This document shows positions 27,149 to 35,207 of a DNA stretch of 61,791 nt, one piece after another. Made by a program: the position numbers and the translations under genes. This DNA comes from Bacillota bacterium (lineage in GTDB: Bacteria > Bacillota > Clostridia > Christensenellales > Aristaeellaceae), in NCBI GenBank assembly GCA_023411375.1, contig JAEYOW010000045.1:1-61791 (forward strand). Reading direction: 5' to 3'. The notes under the pieces are model-generated. The model saw only the letters and a list, made by a program, of their open reading frames with translations, was not told the DNA's origin and did not search any database. The number at the start of each line of letters is the position of its first letter. The stretch's first letter is position 1.

Positions 27149-27207
27149 TATTTACCACCATCAAATCTATTTGAATAATCAGGGGGTTAAGGCTTTCGTG
27201 AAGCCGC

Positions 27208-28641
27208 TTAAAGCTCCTCGCGGCAGGCCGCGCCGTGGTTAAGGGTGATGGTGAGGTTGCCGTTTAAGCAGCGCAGCGCGTCCAAAAACTCCTTCTCGCG
27301 CCTGGGCTCTTTCAGGACAACGCTATACCGCAGTTCGAACAGGCTGCCCATGTTTACGGTCTTGACGCTCTCCAGGCTGTGGCGCGTGGTATAGGCGGCG
27401 AACAGGCTGTCAAACACCCCGGTATAGTCCAGATCCTCCGGGATGGTGACTCGCAGCCTTAGCGGCTGCCGCCACTCGCCAAAGCGCAGCTTTGACAGCA
27501 GCACCATAATACCGCAGACCACCGCGGTTACGAGGAAGGCATAGCCCGCGTAGGCCATGCCGGTGGCCAGCCCGGCCGCCATGGCCAGAAAGATCAGCGT
27601 GATATCGCGCGAGGTTCCGGGCACGGAGCGGAAGCGGATCAGGCTGAACGCGCCCAACACGGCCACGCCCGCGCCCAGGTTGCCGTTGACCATCAGGATG
27701 ACCACCTGCGACACGATGGGAAGCGCCACCGGCGAGATAGCGAAGCTTTTGCCGCACTCGCCCATGAGCATGGCGGCCAAGGCGATGGCCAGGCCGCACG
27801 CGGCGGCGCACAGGATGAGCACGAGCGCGCTAACGGCGCTCAGGCCGGAACTGGTTTCAAACAGAGCCGTAAGCATGGGGAAGGCCTCCTTTGATGGGGT
27901 GCGGCGCGGCTCCTTTTGCCGCGCGGGGCGGGCGACGGGCGCGGCAAGCCCGGCGACGCGCGCCTGGTACACACGTCCGTATTTGGAAAAGGAAGCGGGG
28001 TACACCTGGTTGGCGGAAAGCGCTCCGCAAAGCCATAATGGAATGGCGCGAGCGGTTTTGACTTCCATCAGGCGCGTTCCCTCGGGTAATAACGGTATGC
28101 CGGCGTCGCCCAGGCGAAGGTCCATGTCGTTTTCGCGGCTGCGGATGCGCCTGTCGATGGTGATGCGAAGCGCGTCGGCGCCCGGCTCGCGCTCGAAGTA
28201 GGCGGTGCGGTCATAAGCGAGGTAAAGCTTTGGCAAAAGCCTGTAGCGGGACCGCATGGCCTCGATCTCACAAAGAATTTGTCCTGGCTTGCGGGGTGGC
28301 ACGTCCTCAAGCAGATAGGCCATGGCTTCGCCGGCCCCAAGGGCGACCCGGCGCTTGTAAACCACCCCGTATACCTTTTTTTTGATTTCCAGATAGACGG
28401 GGCTGTCTTCACCCGGTATGCCGTAGCTGCGAAGGCGGAGCTTCTCCTTATACGCGGGCTTTTCGATGGAGCGGCGCACAAGCAGATCGTCCGCGGTGTC
28501 CAGATAAAGGTTGCAAACGGCGGTTTCGCCGTAGCTGTCAGTCTGCATAAACTCGCTGATGACCGGAAGAAGGCGCTGATATTGGCGCTCGTTCAGCAGG
28601 TATTTCTTTTCCACCCGCTGAAAGGTGGCGGTGTAAGACAT
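27208..28641 (-). CDS. VTC polyphosphate-polymerase-like domain fused to DUF4956 membrane protein
   Basis: This 477-residue chain joins two proteins normally encoded separately. Residues 1-228 are a VTC-type triphosphate-tunnel domain with EKKYLL near residue 11, paired basic/acidic strands (EKLRLRSYG, VYLEIKKK, ALRITIDRR) and LMEVKTARAIPLW. Residues about 229-255 are a basic Arg/Pro/Ala linker. Residues 256-477 are DUF4956 with four membrane segments and GAFSLIRFRS. A consensus AAAGGAGG at 27885-27892 stands 8 bases before Met256 (ATG at 27876), so a separate 222-residue DUF4956 product may also be made. The start ATG at 28641 has only a weak ribosome binding site and overlaps the small upstream ORF. 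Confidence 0.85.
   Translation of the reverse strand: MSYTATFQRVEKKYLLNERQYQRLLPVISEFMQTDSYGETAVCNLYLDTADDLLVRRSIEKPAYKEKLRLRSYGIPGEDSPVYLEIKKKVYGVVYKRRVALGAGEAMAYLLEDVPPRKPGQILCEIEAMRSRYRLLPKLYLAYDRTAYFEREPGADALRITIDRRIRSRENDMDLRLGDAGIPLLPEGTRLMEVKTARAIPLWLCGALSANQVYPASFSKYGRVYQARVAGLAAPVARPARQKEPRRTPSKEAFPMLTALFETSSGLSAVSALVLILCAAACGLAIALAAMLMGECGKSFAISPVALPIVSQVVILMVNGNLGAGVAVLGAFSLIRFRSVPGTSRDITLIFLAMAAGLATGMAYAGYAFLVTAVVCGIMVLLSKLRFGEWRQPLRLRVTIPEDLDYTGVFDSLFAAYTTRHSLESVKTVNMGSLFELRYSVVLKEPRREKEFLDALRCLNGNLTITLNHGAACREEL
27876..27892 (-). promoter_or_regulatory. Internal consensus ribosome binding site within the VTC-DUF4956 ORF
   Basis: On the minus strand AAAGGAGG (27892-27885) precedes an in-frame ATG (27876) by 8 bases, exactly at the start of the DUF4956 domain. 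No stop codon separates it from the VTC domain. Confidence 0.7.
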
Positions 28642-28778
28642 TTTATCATCATCTCTTTCTCTGCAAGTTCCCTATGGGGAATGACGAACGTGTCCAGCAG
28701 CGCCCAGCCAAAGGCGGTCAAGAGAAGCGCCGTCCAGCAGAGAGCGAAGCGGTAGGGCGCCTCCAAAAAGCGTTTCAT
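28593..28778 (-). CDS. Small single-span membrane protein overlapping the VTC gene start
   Basis: This 61-residue ORF has an excellent ribosome binding site (AAGGAG, 7 bases before ATG) and one hydrophobic segment in FALCWTALLLTAFGWALLDTFVIP. Its last 49 bases overlap the start of the VTC-DUF4956 gene, which has a poor ribosome binding site of its own, so translational coupling is likely. The LLDTFVIP stretch recalls N-termini of phosphodiester-glycosidase-family proteins often found in VTC/DUF4956 clusters. It may thus be a truncated remnant of such a gene kept as a leader. That comparison is from memory and weak. Confidence 0.45.
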   Translation of the reverse strand: MKRFLEAPYRFALCWTALLLTAFGWALLDTFVIPHRELAEKEMMIKCLTPPPFSGWKRNTC

Positions 28779-28899
28779 GCGCCATCTCCTTTCCACACCG
28801 CTATTGTACCCGCTTCATTTGATCGTCCTGTGAACATGGATGGAAAAAACACTGAACCTTTGCGCGCTGTACAAATGCTGCATTTTTTCGCACATTTGA

Positions 28900-28928
28900 T
28901 TGCATCCGGCACCGCCGCCCCTTATACT
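28900..28928 (+). promoter_or_regulatory. Sigma-A promoter of the aconitase gene
   Basis: TTGCAT (28900-28905), a 17-bp spacer and TATACT (28923-28928), about 65 bp before the start codon. Confidence 0.7.
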
Positions 28929-28992
28929 GGGACGTGGCGGAAACAAGGCCCGTTTCCGCCCTTATTACAGGGAACAAAGACGGAGGAACAGT

Positions 28993-30924
28993 ATGAACGT
29001 AACGCAAAAGATCCTTGCCGCGCATTTGGTTTCGGGAGAATTGAAGCCCGGCAGCGAGATCGCTATCCGCATCGACCAAACCCTTACGCAGGACTCCACC
29101 GGCACCATGGCCTATCTGCAATTTGAGGCCATGGGTATTCCCCGCGTTAAGACTGAGCGCAGCATGGCCTATATCGACCATAACACATTGCAGACCGGTT
29201 TTGAAAACGCGGACGATCACAAATACATCGCTACCGTTGCCAAAAAGCATGGTATTTACCTAAGTAAGCCGGGCAACGGCATCTGCCATCAGGTGCAGCT
29301 GGAGCGCGTCGGCGTGCCGGGCAAGACGCTTCTGGGCAGCGACAGCCACACCCCCACCGGCGGCGGGCTGGGCATGCTGGCTATCGGCGCGGGCGGCCTG
29401 GACGTGGCGGTCGCCATGGGCGGCGGCGCGTATTACCTCAGCTGCCCCGGCGTTGTCAACGTGCGACTGACCGGAAAGCTTAACCGTGGCGTGGCGGCCA
29501 AGGACGTGATTTTGGAACTGCTGCGCCGCCTGAGCGTCAAGGGCGGCGTGGGCAAGGTGATGGAGTATACGGGCGAGGGTGTGGCTACGCTTTCCATTCC
29601 CGAACGCGCGACCATCACCAACATGGGCGCGGAGCTGGGCGCGACGACGTCGGTTTTCCCCAGCGACGGAGTAACGCGCGCGTTTCTTGCGGCACAGGGC
29701 CGCGAACGGGATTTTATTCCCCTCACCGCCGATCCGGACGCCGTTTATGAGGAAACGGTTGAGATTGACCTCTCCGCCCTCGTGCCCATGGTGGCGCTGC
29801 CGCATATGCCCGACAACGTCAAAACCGTGGAGGAAGCGGGCCCCATCAAAGTGGATCAGGTCTGCATCGGCTCGTGCACCAACTCCAGCTATCTGGATAT
29901 GATGCGCGTGGCGGCTATCCTCAAGGGAAAAACGGTTCATCCCGACGTTTCGCTGGTCATCGCGCCGGGTAGCCGGCAGGTGCTTTCCATGCTAAGCGAA
30001 AACGGCGCTTTGCATGACATGATCGAAGCGGGCGCGCGTATTACGGAAACCGCGTGCGGCTTCTGCATCGGTATGGGACAAAGCCCCAGCACCGACGCTG
30101 TGAGCGTTCGCACCAACAACCGCAATTTCTTTGGCCGCAGCGGTACCAAGAGCGCGGGTATTTACCTGGTGAGCTGCGAAACCGCCGCCGCCACGGCGCT
30201 TGCCGGCGTGCTGAGCGATCCGCGCGCGGTAGAGGCTAATCTGGATGTGCAAATGCCCGCGAAGTTCCGCTATAACGACAATCTCATCATCCCGCCCGCG
30301 GACGAGGCGGACGCGAACAGCGCGGAGGTGGTGCGGGGTCCCAACATCAAGCCCTTTCCCAAGGCCGAAGCGCTGGCGGAGAGCCTGTCTGGCAAGGTGC
30401 TGATCAAGATGGAGGATAACATTACCACCGACCATATCATGCCCAGCGACAGCTCGCTTTTGCCCTTCCGCAGCAATATCCCGAAGCTGAGCGAGCATTG
30501 CCTGACCCCTGTGGACGCGGGCTTTCCTGAACGCGCGAAGGCGGAGGCCGGCGGCTTCCTGCTGGCGGGGCAGAATTATGGCCAGGGCTCCAGCCGGGAG
30601 CACGCGGCGCTTGTGCCGTTGTACTTAAAGGTTCGTGGCGTGCTGGCCAAGAGTTTTGCGCGTATTCACCGCGCCAACCTCATTAACAACGGCATTCTGC
30701 CGCTTGAGTTTGAGAACGAGGCCGATTACGACCGGTTTGATATGAGCGATGAACTCGTGCTGCCGGGTGTGGCGAAGCTCGTGGGCGAGGGCGTGGAGTA
30801 TGTTCCCGTGGAAAACCGGACGAAGGGCTTTGCCGTGCGGATGCGTCTGGAGCTGACCGAGCGCCAGCGCAGGATGATTCTGGCCGGCGGCCTGATCAAC
30901 ATGATTGCGCAGGAAAGCAAGTAG
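28993..30924 (+). CDS. Aconitate hydratase
   Basis: This 643-residue iron-sulfur hydratase interconverts citrate and isocitrate via aconitate. It has the shorter form common in Clostridia. The three cluster cysteines are in VCIGSCTNSS and ACGFCIGMGQ. Other family motifs are GSDSHTPTGGGLGML, MEDNITTDHIMPSDSS, and GQNYGQGSSREHAAL near the swivelling C-terminal domain. The ATG at 28993 follows CGGAGGAA; the open frame back to 28900 overlaps the promoter. It is monocistronic and ends in a terminator. Isopropylmalate dehydratase is unlikely because both domains are in one chain. Confidence 0.93.
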   Translation: MNVTQKILAAHLVSGELKPGSEIAIRIDQTLTQDSTGTMAYLQFEAMGIPRVKTERSMAYIDHNTLQTGFENADDHKYIATVAKKHGIYLSKPGNGICHQVQLERVGVPGKTLLGSDSHTPTGGGLGMLAIGAGGLDVAVAMGGGAYYLSCPGVVNVRLTGKLNRGVAAKDVILELLRRLSVKGGVGKVMEYTGEGVATLSIPERATITNMGAELGATTSVFPSDGVTRAFLAAQGRERDFIPLTADPDAVYEETVEIDLSALVPMVALPHMPDNVKTVEEAGPIKVDQVCIGSCTNSSYLDMMRVAAILKGKTVHPDVSLVIAPGSRQVLSMLSENGALHDMIEAGARITETACGFCIGMGQSPSTDAVSVRTNNRNFFGRSGTKSAGIYLVSCETAAATALAGVLSDPRAVEANLDVQMPAKFRYNDNLIIPPADEADANSAEVVRGPNIKPFPKAEALAESLSGKVLIKMEDNITTDHIMPSDSSLLPFRSNIPKLSEHCLTPVDAGFPERAKAEAGGFLLAGQNYGQGSSREHAALVPLYLKVRGVLAKSFARIHRANLINNGILPLEFENEADYDRFDMSDELVLPGVAKLVGEGVEYVPVENRTKGFAVRMRLELTERQRRMILAGGLINMIAQESK

Positions 30925-30945
30925 GATAAGGAAAACATTGACCGC

Positions 30946-30974
30946 AGGGGCGGCGCGCATGCGCCGCCCCTTTT
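30946..30974 (+). terminator. Rho-independent terminator of the aconitase gene
   Basis: An 11-bp perfect GC-rich stem (30946-30956 with 30961-30971) is followed by TTTT. Confidence 0.85.
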
Positions 30975-31093
30975 GTGCGCGCGGTTTTAGGGCAAGCTAG
31001 AAGTGGAGCACGAGCATTCAAAAAGAGAAGTAGACATAATGCACAGCTGCTGTATTGGAATAATGTGCTTATTGCCAAATTCTGATCGGGGGA

Positions 31094-31156
31094 TTGACAG
31101 GAATAACTGTAACCAATATAATAACAACATAAATTGTAATTAAAAAAGTTACAGTT
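31094..31156 (+). promoter_or_regulatory. Consensus promoter with TGTAAC operator half-sites
   Basis: TTGACA (31094-31099) and TATAAT (31117-31122) are both perfect and 17 bp apart. AACTGTAAC (31105-31113) lies in the spacer. AATTGTAAT (31132-31140) repeats it 27 bp downstream, and GTTACAGTT (31148-31156) is its exact inverted copy. A repressor bound there would block the promoter; the Rrf2 protein encoded last in the operon is the natural candidate. Confidence 0.75.
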
Positions 31157-31218
31157 TGTTGCACGGAGCAGCCAGAATATGCTTGTTCCGAAGCGTTGGA
31201 AAGAAAGGATGAATTGCC

Positions 31219-32583
31219 ATGAAGCATGTGGATGCGGTCGTCATCGGTTTTGGAAAGGGAGGCAAGACGCTGGCAGCCGCGCTTGCCCAGGCGGGGCAAC
31301 AGGTTGTGGTGGTGGAGCGCTCTTCGCAAATGTACGGGGGCACATGCATCAACGTGGCATGCATCCCCACCAAAGCGCTTGTTAACGACGCTGCGGCGTC
31401 CGCCGCGAGGGGCGGCGCGTTTGAGGAAAAGGCAGAGCGTTACCGGGCGGCGGTTGAGCGAAAGGACGACCTGACCGCCATGCTGCGCGGGAAAAATTAT
31501 CACAAGCTGGCTGATCATCCCAATGTGACGGTGCTGACGGGGGAGGCGTCTTTTGTTGGACCGCGCCGCGTGGCGGTCGTTTCGGACGGCGCGCGCGAGG
31601 AGCTGGAGGCTGAGCGGGTGTTTATCAATACGGGCGCGAGGCCGTTCGTGCCGCCCATTCCGGGGCTTGCGAAATGCAAGCGCGCCTACGTGAGCGAAAC
31701 TATGCTCGCGCTCAAGGCGCTACCGCGCAGGCTTGCCGTCATCGGCGGCGGGTATATCGGCATGGAATTTGCGAGCATGTACGCGAATTTTGGCTCGCAG
31801 GTCGTTATTATTCAGGACGGCGCGGACTTCCTGCCCCGCGAGGATGAGGAGGTGGCGCGGGCCGTGCTGGAACGGCTGGAGGCGCGAGGTATCCGCGTTG
31901 TGCGATCGGCAACGGTCAGGGAGGTTTTGGACGGGGCGGAAGCCGCCGTGCTCAGCGTGGAAACGGAAGGCGGCCTGGAACGCCTGGAAGCCGACGCCGT
32001 GCTGGTGGCAACCGGCAGACGGCCCAACGTGGAGGGGCTCCATCCGGAGGTGGCGGGCGTCGCGCTGACGCCGCGCGGAGCGGTTCAGACCGACGAACAT
32101 CTGCGCACCACAGCGCCGGGCGTGTGGGCGCTGGGCGACGTGACGGGCGGCCTCCAGTTTACCTATCTCTCGCTGGACGATTACCGGATTGTGCGTTCGG
32201 ATGTGCTGGGCGACGGCTTACGCACCACGCAAAACCGCGGCGCGATACCCTACAGCGTATTTATGGACCCGCCCCTCTCCCGCGTGGGCCTTACGGAGAA
32301 GGAAGCGCGAGAGATGGGCCTTGAGGTAAAGACGGGGTCGCTCCAGGTTTCGGCCATCCCGAGAGCGCATGTGGTTCAAAACCCCATCGGCATGCTCAAG
32401 GCCGTTGTGGACGTCCGGACGGGCCATATCCTGGGCGCGCATCTGTTCTGCGAGGATTCTCACGAGATCATCAATCAGATCAAGCTGGCCATGGATGCGG
32501 GTCTGCCCTACACGGCCCTTCGCGACGCGGTATATACGCACCCCACCATGAGCGAGGCGCTCAACGATTTGTTTGCCTTATAA
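31219..32583 (+). CDS. FAD-dependent pyridine nucleotide-disulfide oxidoreductase
   Basis: This 454-residue class I flavoprotein disulfide reductase resembles RclA/mercuric-reductase relatives. FAD-binding GFGKGGKTLAAALAQAG is at the N-terminus, the redox-active disulfide is C43/C48 in GGTCINVACIPTK, the NAD(P) Rossmann motif is GGGYIGMEFASMYANFG, and the C-terminal interface has the usual YTHPTMSEALNDLF. It would move electrons from NAD(P)H to a disulfide or metal. It heads a five-gene thiol-redox operon. Confidence 0.92.
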   Translation: MKHVDAVVIGFGKGGKTLAAALAQAGQQVVVVERSSQMYGGTCINVACIPTKALVNDAAASAARGGAFEEKAERYRAAVERKDDLTAMLRGKNYHKLADHPNVTVLTGEASFVGPRRVAVVSDGAREELEAERVFINTGARPFVPPIPGLAKCKRAYVSETMLALKALPRRLAVIGGGYIGMEFASMYANFGSQVVIIQDGADFLPREDEEVARAVLERLEARGIRVVRSATVREVLDGAEAAVLSVETEGGLERLEADAVLVATGRRPNVEGLHPEVAGVALTPRGAVQTDEHLRTTAPGVWALGDVTGGLQFTYLSLDDYRIVRSDVLGDGLRTTQNRGAIPYSVFMDPPLSRVGLTEKEAREMGLEVKTGSLQVSAIPRAHVVQNPIGMLKAVVDVRTGHILGAHLFCEDSHEIINQIKLAMDAGLPYTALRDAVYTHPTMSEALNDLFAL

Positions 32584-32641
32584 AGAAAGTGACAAAACAG
32601 GGAAAGAGCCCGGCCTTCGCCGGGGACAGGAGGAATTGGGA

Positions 32642-33586
32642 ATGAAGCGTAGAATGAGTATTTGGATCGCGGTGTTTGCGGTGGCGGCGGCGCTGGGCGT
32701 ATATCTGGTAGCCATCGCGCAGACCGGGGAGAGCGCATACCAGACGATCAAGCCGGAAGAGACGCGCCGGCGATTTGAAAACGGCGGGAACGGACTGTAT
32801 GTGGATGTGCGCACACAGGCGGAATACGACGAAGCGCATATCCCGGGCGCGCTTCTTTTGCCGCTTGACGGGATTGGGGATGACCCCCCCGCAACGCTTG
32901 CGGATTTTGAGCAAGAGCTGTATGTTTACTGCCGCACAGGGGTGCGCAGCCGGGAGGCCAGCGAAAAGCTGCTGGCGCTTGGCTATCAGAACGTATACGA
33001 CATGGGCGGCATTGTGAGCTGGCCCTATGAGAAGGTTTCCACCGCCGAGGAGCAGGCCGTCGCGCAGCCGGAGCAGACCGCCGCCGGGGTCCCAGAGGCA
33101 ACGCCCGAAACGGAGGAAGCGGGTGGGGGCCAGCGCTTTCTGGAAAGCTTCACCGCGACCGACCTCGGCGGCAACGCGGTGGATCAGAGCCTGTTTAAGA
33201 ATTATAAGCTGACCATGATTAACATTTGGGCGACCTATTGCGGGCCGTGCCTGACCGAAATGCCGGATCTGGGCAAGCTGAGCGAGGCTTACCGCGACAA
33301 GGGCGTGCAGATTGTGGGCATCGTGAGCGACGCGCAAAACTATGACGGCAGCATCTCTGAGGAGCAGGCGGAGCTGGCGCGGGAAATTGTGGAGAAGACG
33401 GGCGCGGCTTATCCGCATCTGCTTCCCTCCGAGGATTTGGGCAACATCGTGCTGTGGCAGGTGAGCGCCGTGCCCACGACCGTGTTTGTGGACAGCAACG
33501 GTTCGCTGGTGGGATACGCCTACATGGGCGCGGCCGATTATGATACCTGGGCCGAGCGCATCGAAACCACGCTTGGCGTGTTATAA
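32642..33586 (+). CDS. Membrane-anchored rhodanese-TlpA/thioredoxin fusion protein
   Basis: This 314-residue protein has an N-terminal membrane anchor (residues 6-27), a rhodanese domain (about 33-130) with active-site C97 in VYCRTGVRS, a proline/glutamate-rich linker (about 134-165), and a TlpA/ResA-like thioredoxin domain (about 166-314). The last has C200 and C203 in ATYCGPCLTEMP and the cis-proline region VSAVPTTVF. Both catalytic domains should face outside the cytoplasm. The fusion suggests sulfur transfer or persulfide handling coupled to thiol reduction. AGGAGG precedes the ATG. Confidence 0.92.
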   Translation: MKRRMSIWIAVFAVAAALGVYLVAIAQTGESAYQTIKPEETRRRFENGGNGLYVDVRTQAEYDEAHIPGALLLPLDGIGDDPPATLADFEQELYVYCRTGVRSREASEKLLALGYQNVYDMGGIVSWPYEKVSTAEEQAVAQPEQTAAGVPEATPETEEAGGGQRFLESFTATDLGGNAVDQSLFKNYKLTMINIWATYCGPCLTEMPDLGKLSEAYRDKGVQIVGIVSDAQNYDGSISEEQAELAREIVEKTGAAYPHLLPSEDLGNIVLWQVSAVPTTVFVDSNGSLVGYAYMGAADYDTWAERIETTLGVL

Positions 33587-33607
33587 AGCGGAAAGGACGG
33601 GCGGCGT

Positions 33608-33754
33608 ATGAGCGAAAAAAGACAGCGGCTCGCCGCGCTCACGCTGGTGCTTGCCGGCGCGGCCATGATCGCCATCGGCGTGTGGCGCGGGGAGGTTAAC
33701 ACAGTGTTCCGAAAGGCCATCAACATATGTCTGGAGTGTATCGGCATTGGCTAA
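33608..33754 (+). CDS. CD1871A-like small CXXC membrane protein
   Basis: This 48-residue protein has one membrane helix (about residues 9-26), then RGEV, and ends CLECIGIG, giving a C41xxC44 pair near the C-terminus. It matches the small CD1871A family CXXC proteins that accompany polyferredoxins in Clostridia. Orientation is not certain; the CXXC could relay electrons between the polyferredoxin and the TlpA domain. It starts 21 bp after the fusion gene, and the next gene's start codon overlaps its last 8 bases. Confidence 0.8.
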   Translation: MSEKRQRLAALTLVLAGAAMIAIGVWRGEVNTVFRKAINICLECIGIG

Positions 33755-34640
33755 ATGGCTTCTAAAGGCGCGGGAACACGCGCGCCTGCTCGTGCAGACC
33801 GGGTTTACGGCGCTAACCAACGGATATGCGCGCGGGTTTCAGGAAGGGAACATCTATAAGGGTTCCACAAAGGCCGTCTGCGTGCCGGGGCTGAACTGCT
33901 ACTCTTGCCCCGGCGCGCTGGGCGCCTGCCCAATCGGCTCGCTGCAGGCTACGCTTGGCAGCCGGAATTATAAGTTTGCTTTCTATGTGACAGGATTTCT
34001 GATGCTGGTGGGGGCTGCGCTGGGCCGCTTCGTATGCGGGTGGCTGTGTCCGTTCGGCTTGGTACAGGATTTGATTCATAAAATCCCGTTTCCCAAGAAG
34101 CTGCGAAAGCTGCCGGGGGACAAGGCGCTTAAATGGCTTAAATACGTGATGCTCGCGCTTTTTGTGGTGTTGCTTCCGCTTTTTGCGGTGGACGCCTTCG
34201 GGCAGGGCAAGCCGTGGTTCTGCGCCTATGTGTGCCCGTCCGGAACGCTGGGCGCGGGCGTGCCGCTGGTGGCGGTCAACGAAGGGCTTCGCGCCGCCGT
34301 GGGCTTTCTGTACACGTGGAAGGTCGCCATTTTAGTTGTTCTGCTGCTCTTATCAGTGGTGGTGTACCGGCCGTTTTGCCGTTACCTGTGCCCGCTGGGC
34401 GCGGTTTATGGACTGTTTAACCCCATCGCCTTTTACCGTCTGCGTGTGGATGGGCACAAGTGCACCCGCTGCGGCGCGTGCCGCCGGGCGTGCAAGCTGG
34501 ATATTCCGGCGAACGAAACGCCGAACAGCCCGGAGTGCATCCGGTGCGGCGCGTGCGTAAAAGCCTGTCCATCGAAGGCGATCTCCGCCGGCTTCAGGGA
34601 AAAGAAAGCATGCGGGAGGTGCGCCCGGAATGAACAGTGA
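33747..34640 (+). CDS. NapH-like membrane polyferredoxin (4Fe-4S binding)
   Basis: This 297-residue membrane protein has about four to five helices and many cysteines. An N-terminal motif NCYSCPGALGACPIGS is followed by CGWLCPFG, CAYVCPSG and CRYLCPLG pairs, then two ferredoxin-type 4Fe-4S motifs (CTRCGACRRACKL and CIRCGACVKACPS). It should carry electrons across or along the membrane to a partner. The start is a TTG at 33747 overlapping the previous gene by 8 bases; no in-frame ATG lies near. Its end overlaps the Rrf2 gene by 11 bases. Confidence 0.9.
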   Translation: MAKWLLKAREHARLLVQTGFTALTNGYARGFQEGNIYKGSTKAVCVPGLNCYSCPGALGACPIGSLQATLGSRNYKFAFYVTGFLMLVGAALGRFVCGWLCPFGLVQDLIHKIPFPKKLRKLPGDKALKWLKYVMLALFVVLLPLFAVDAFGQGKPWFCAYVCPSGTLGAGVPLVAVNEGLRAAVGFLYTWKVAILVVLLLLSVVVYRPFCRYLCPLGAVYGLFNPIAFYRLRVDGHKCTRCGACRRACKLDIPANETPNSPECIRCGACVKACPSKAISAGFREKKACGRCARNEQ

Positions 34641-35088
34641 GTTTACCGTCGCGGTGCATAGTCTGGTATTCCTCAATCATAAAAACCGCGTGACGCGCAG
34701 CGAGGATATCGCGCAGAACGTATGCACGCATCCGGCGCGCGTGCGCAAGGTGCTTTCCCGTCTGAAAAAAGCCGGGCTGGTTACCTCACGCGAGGGGCAG
34801 CGCGGCGGCGGATATGCTTTTGCGGGAGACCCGGCCCGGGTGACGCTGCTTCAGGTGCTGGACGCGCTGGATGAACGGATCGTAAGCGCGGGCTGGGCTT
34901 CCGGCGATATGGACATGGAGTGCCTGATCGCCTCCGGCATGGGGGCGATTATGGGCGGAATTTACGATGAGCTGGACCGGCTATGCCGGGAAAGGCTGTC
35001 CCAAACGACTATCGCGGATATTGACCGCCAAATCTTTGGGGACGGCGTTAACGGGCGGCAAGCGTTCGGGGTATTGGAAAAAAAATAA
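34630..35088 (+). CDS. Rrf2 family transcriptional regulator
   Basis: This 152-residue winged-helix regulator has the Rrf2 pattern SEDIAQNVCTHPARVRKVLSRLKKAGLVTSREGQRGGGYAFA. The three clustered cysteines used for an iron-sulfur cluster in IscR/NsrR are missing; only C32, in the recognition-helix region, and C98, in the dimer helix region, are present. A thiol switch is therefore more likely than an Fe-S cluster. It is the last gene of the redox operon and probably represses it through the TGTAAC sites at 31105-31156. Confidence 0.88.
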   Translation: MNSEFTVAVHSLVFLNHKNRVTRSEDIAQNVCTHPARVRKVLSRLKKAGLVTSREGQRGGGYAFAGDPARVTLLQVLDALDERIVSAGWASGDMDMECLIASGMGAIMGGIYDELDRLCRERLSQTTIADIDRQIFGDGVNGRQAFGVLEKK

Positions 35089-35089
35089 A

Positions 35090-35145
35090 AAGCTTTGGCG
35101 CGGGAGCCGGAGGCGGTACGCTCACGGACCCTGCGCCAAAGTGGG
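35090..35145. terminator. Terminator between the Rrf2 gene and sigG
   Basis: The outer stem arms are 35093-35101 and 35133-35141, with a partly paired interior. It is followed on the minus strand by CTTTTTATTTTTTT, so it ends sigG transcription and may also end the redox operon. Confidence 0.75.
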
Positions 35146-35207
35146 CCTTCATGGGGATTTTAATGAAACGCGTGATATCTGCGCGCGGGCGGGCCTAAAG
35201 CCTTCCG

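Noticed and set aside
30925..31093. Search for a small gene or RNA between aconitase and the redox operon
   Set aside because: Only the aconitase terminator and featureless sequence were found before the promoter at 31094.
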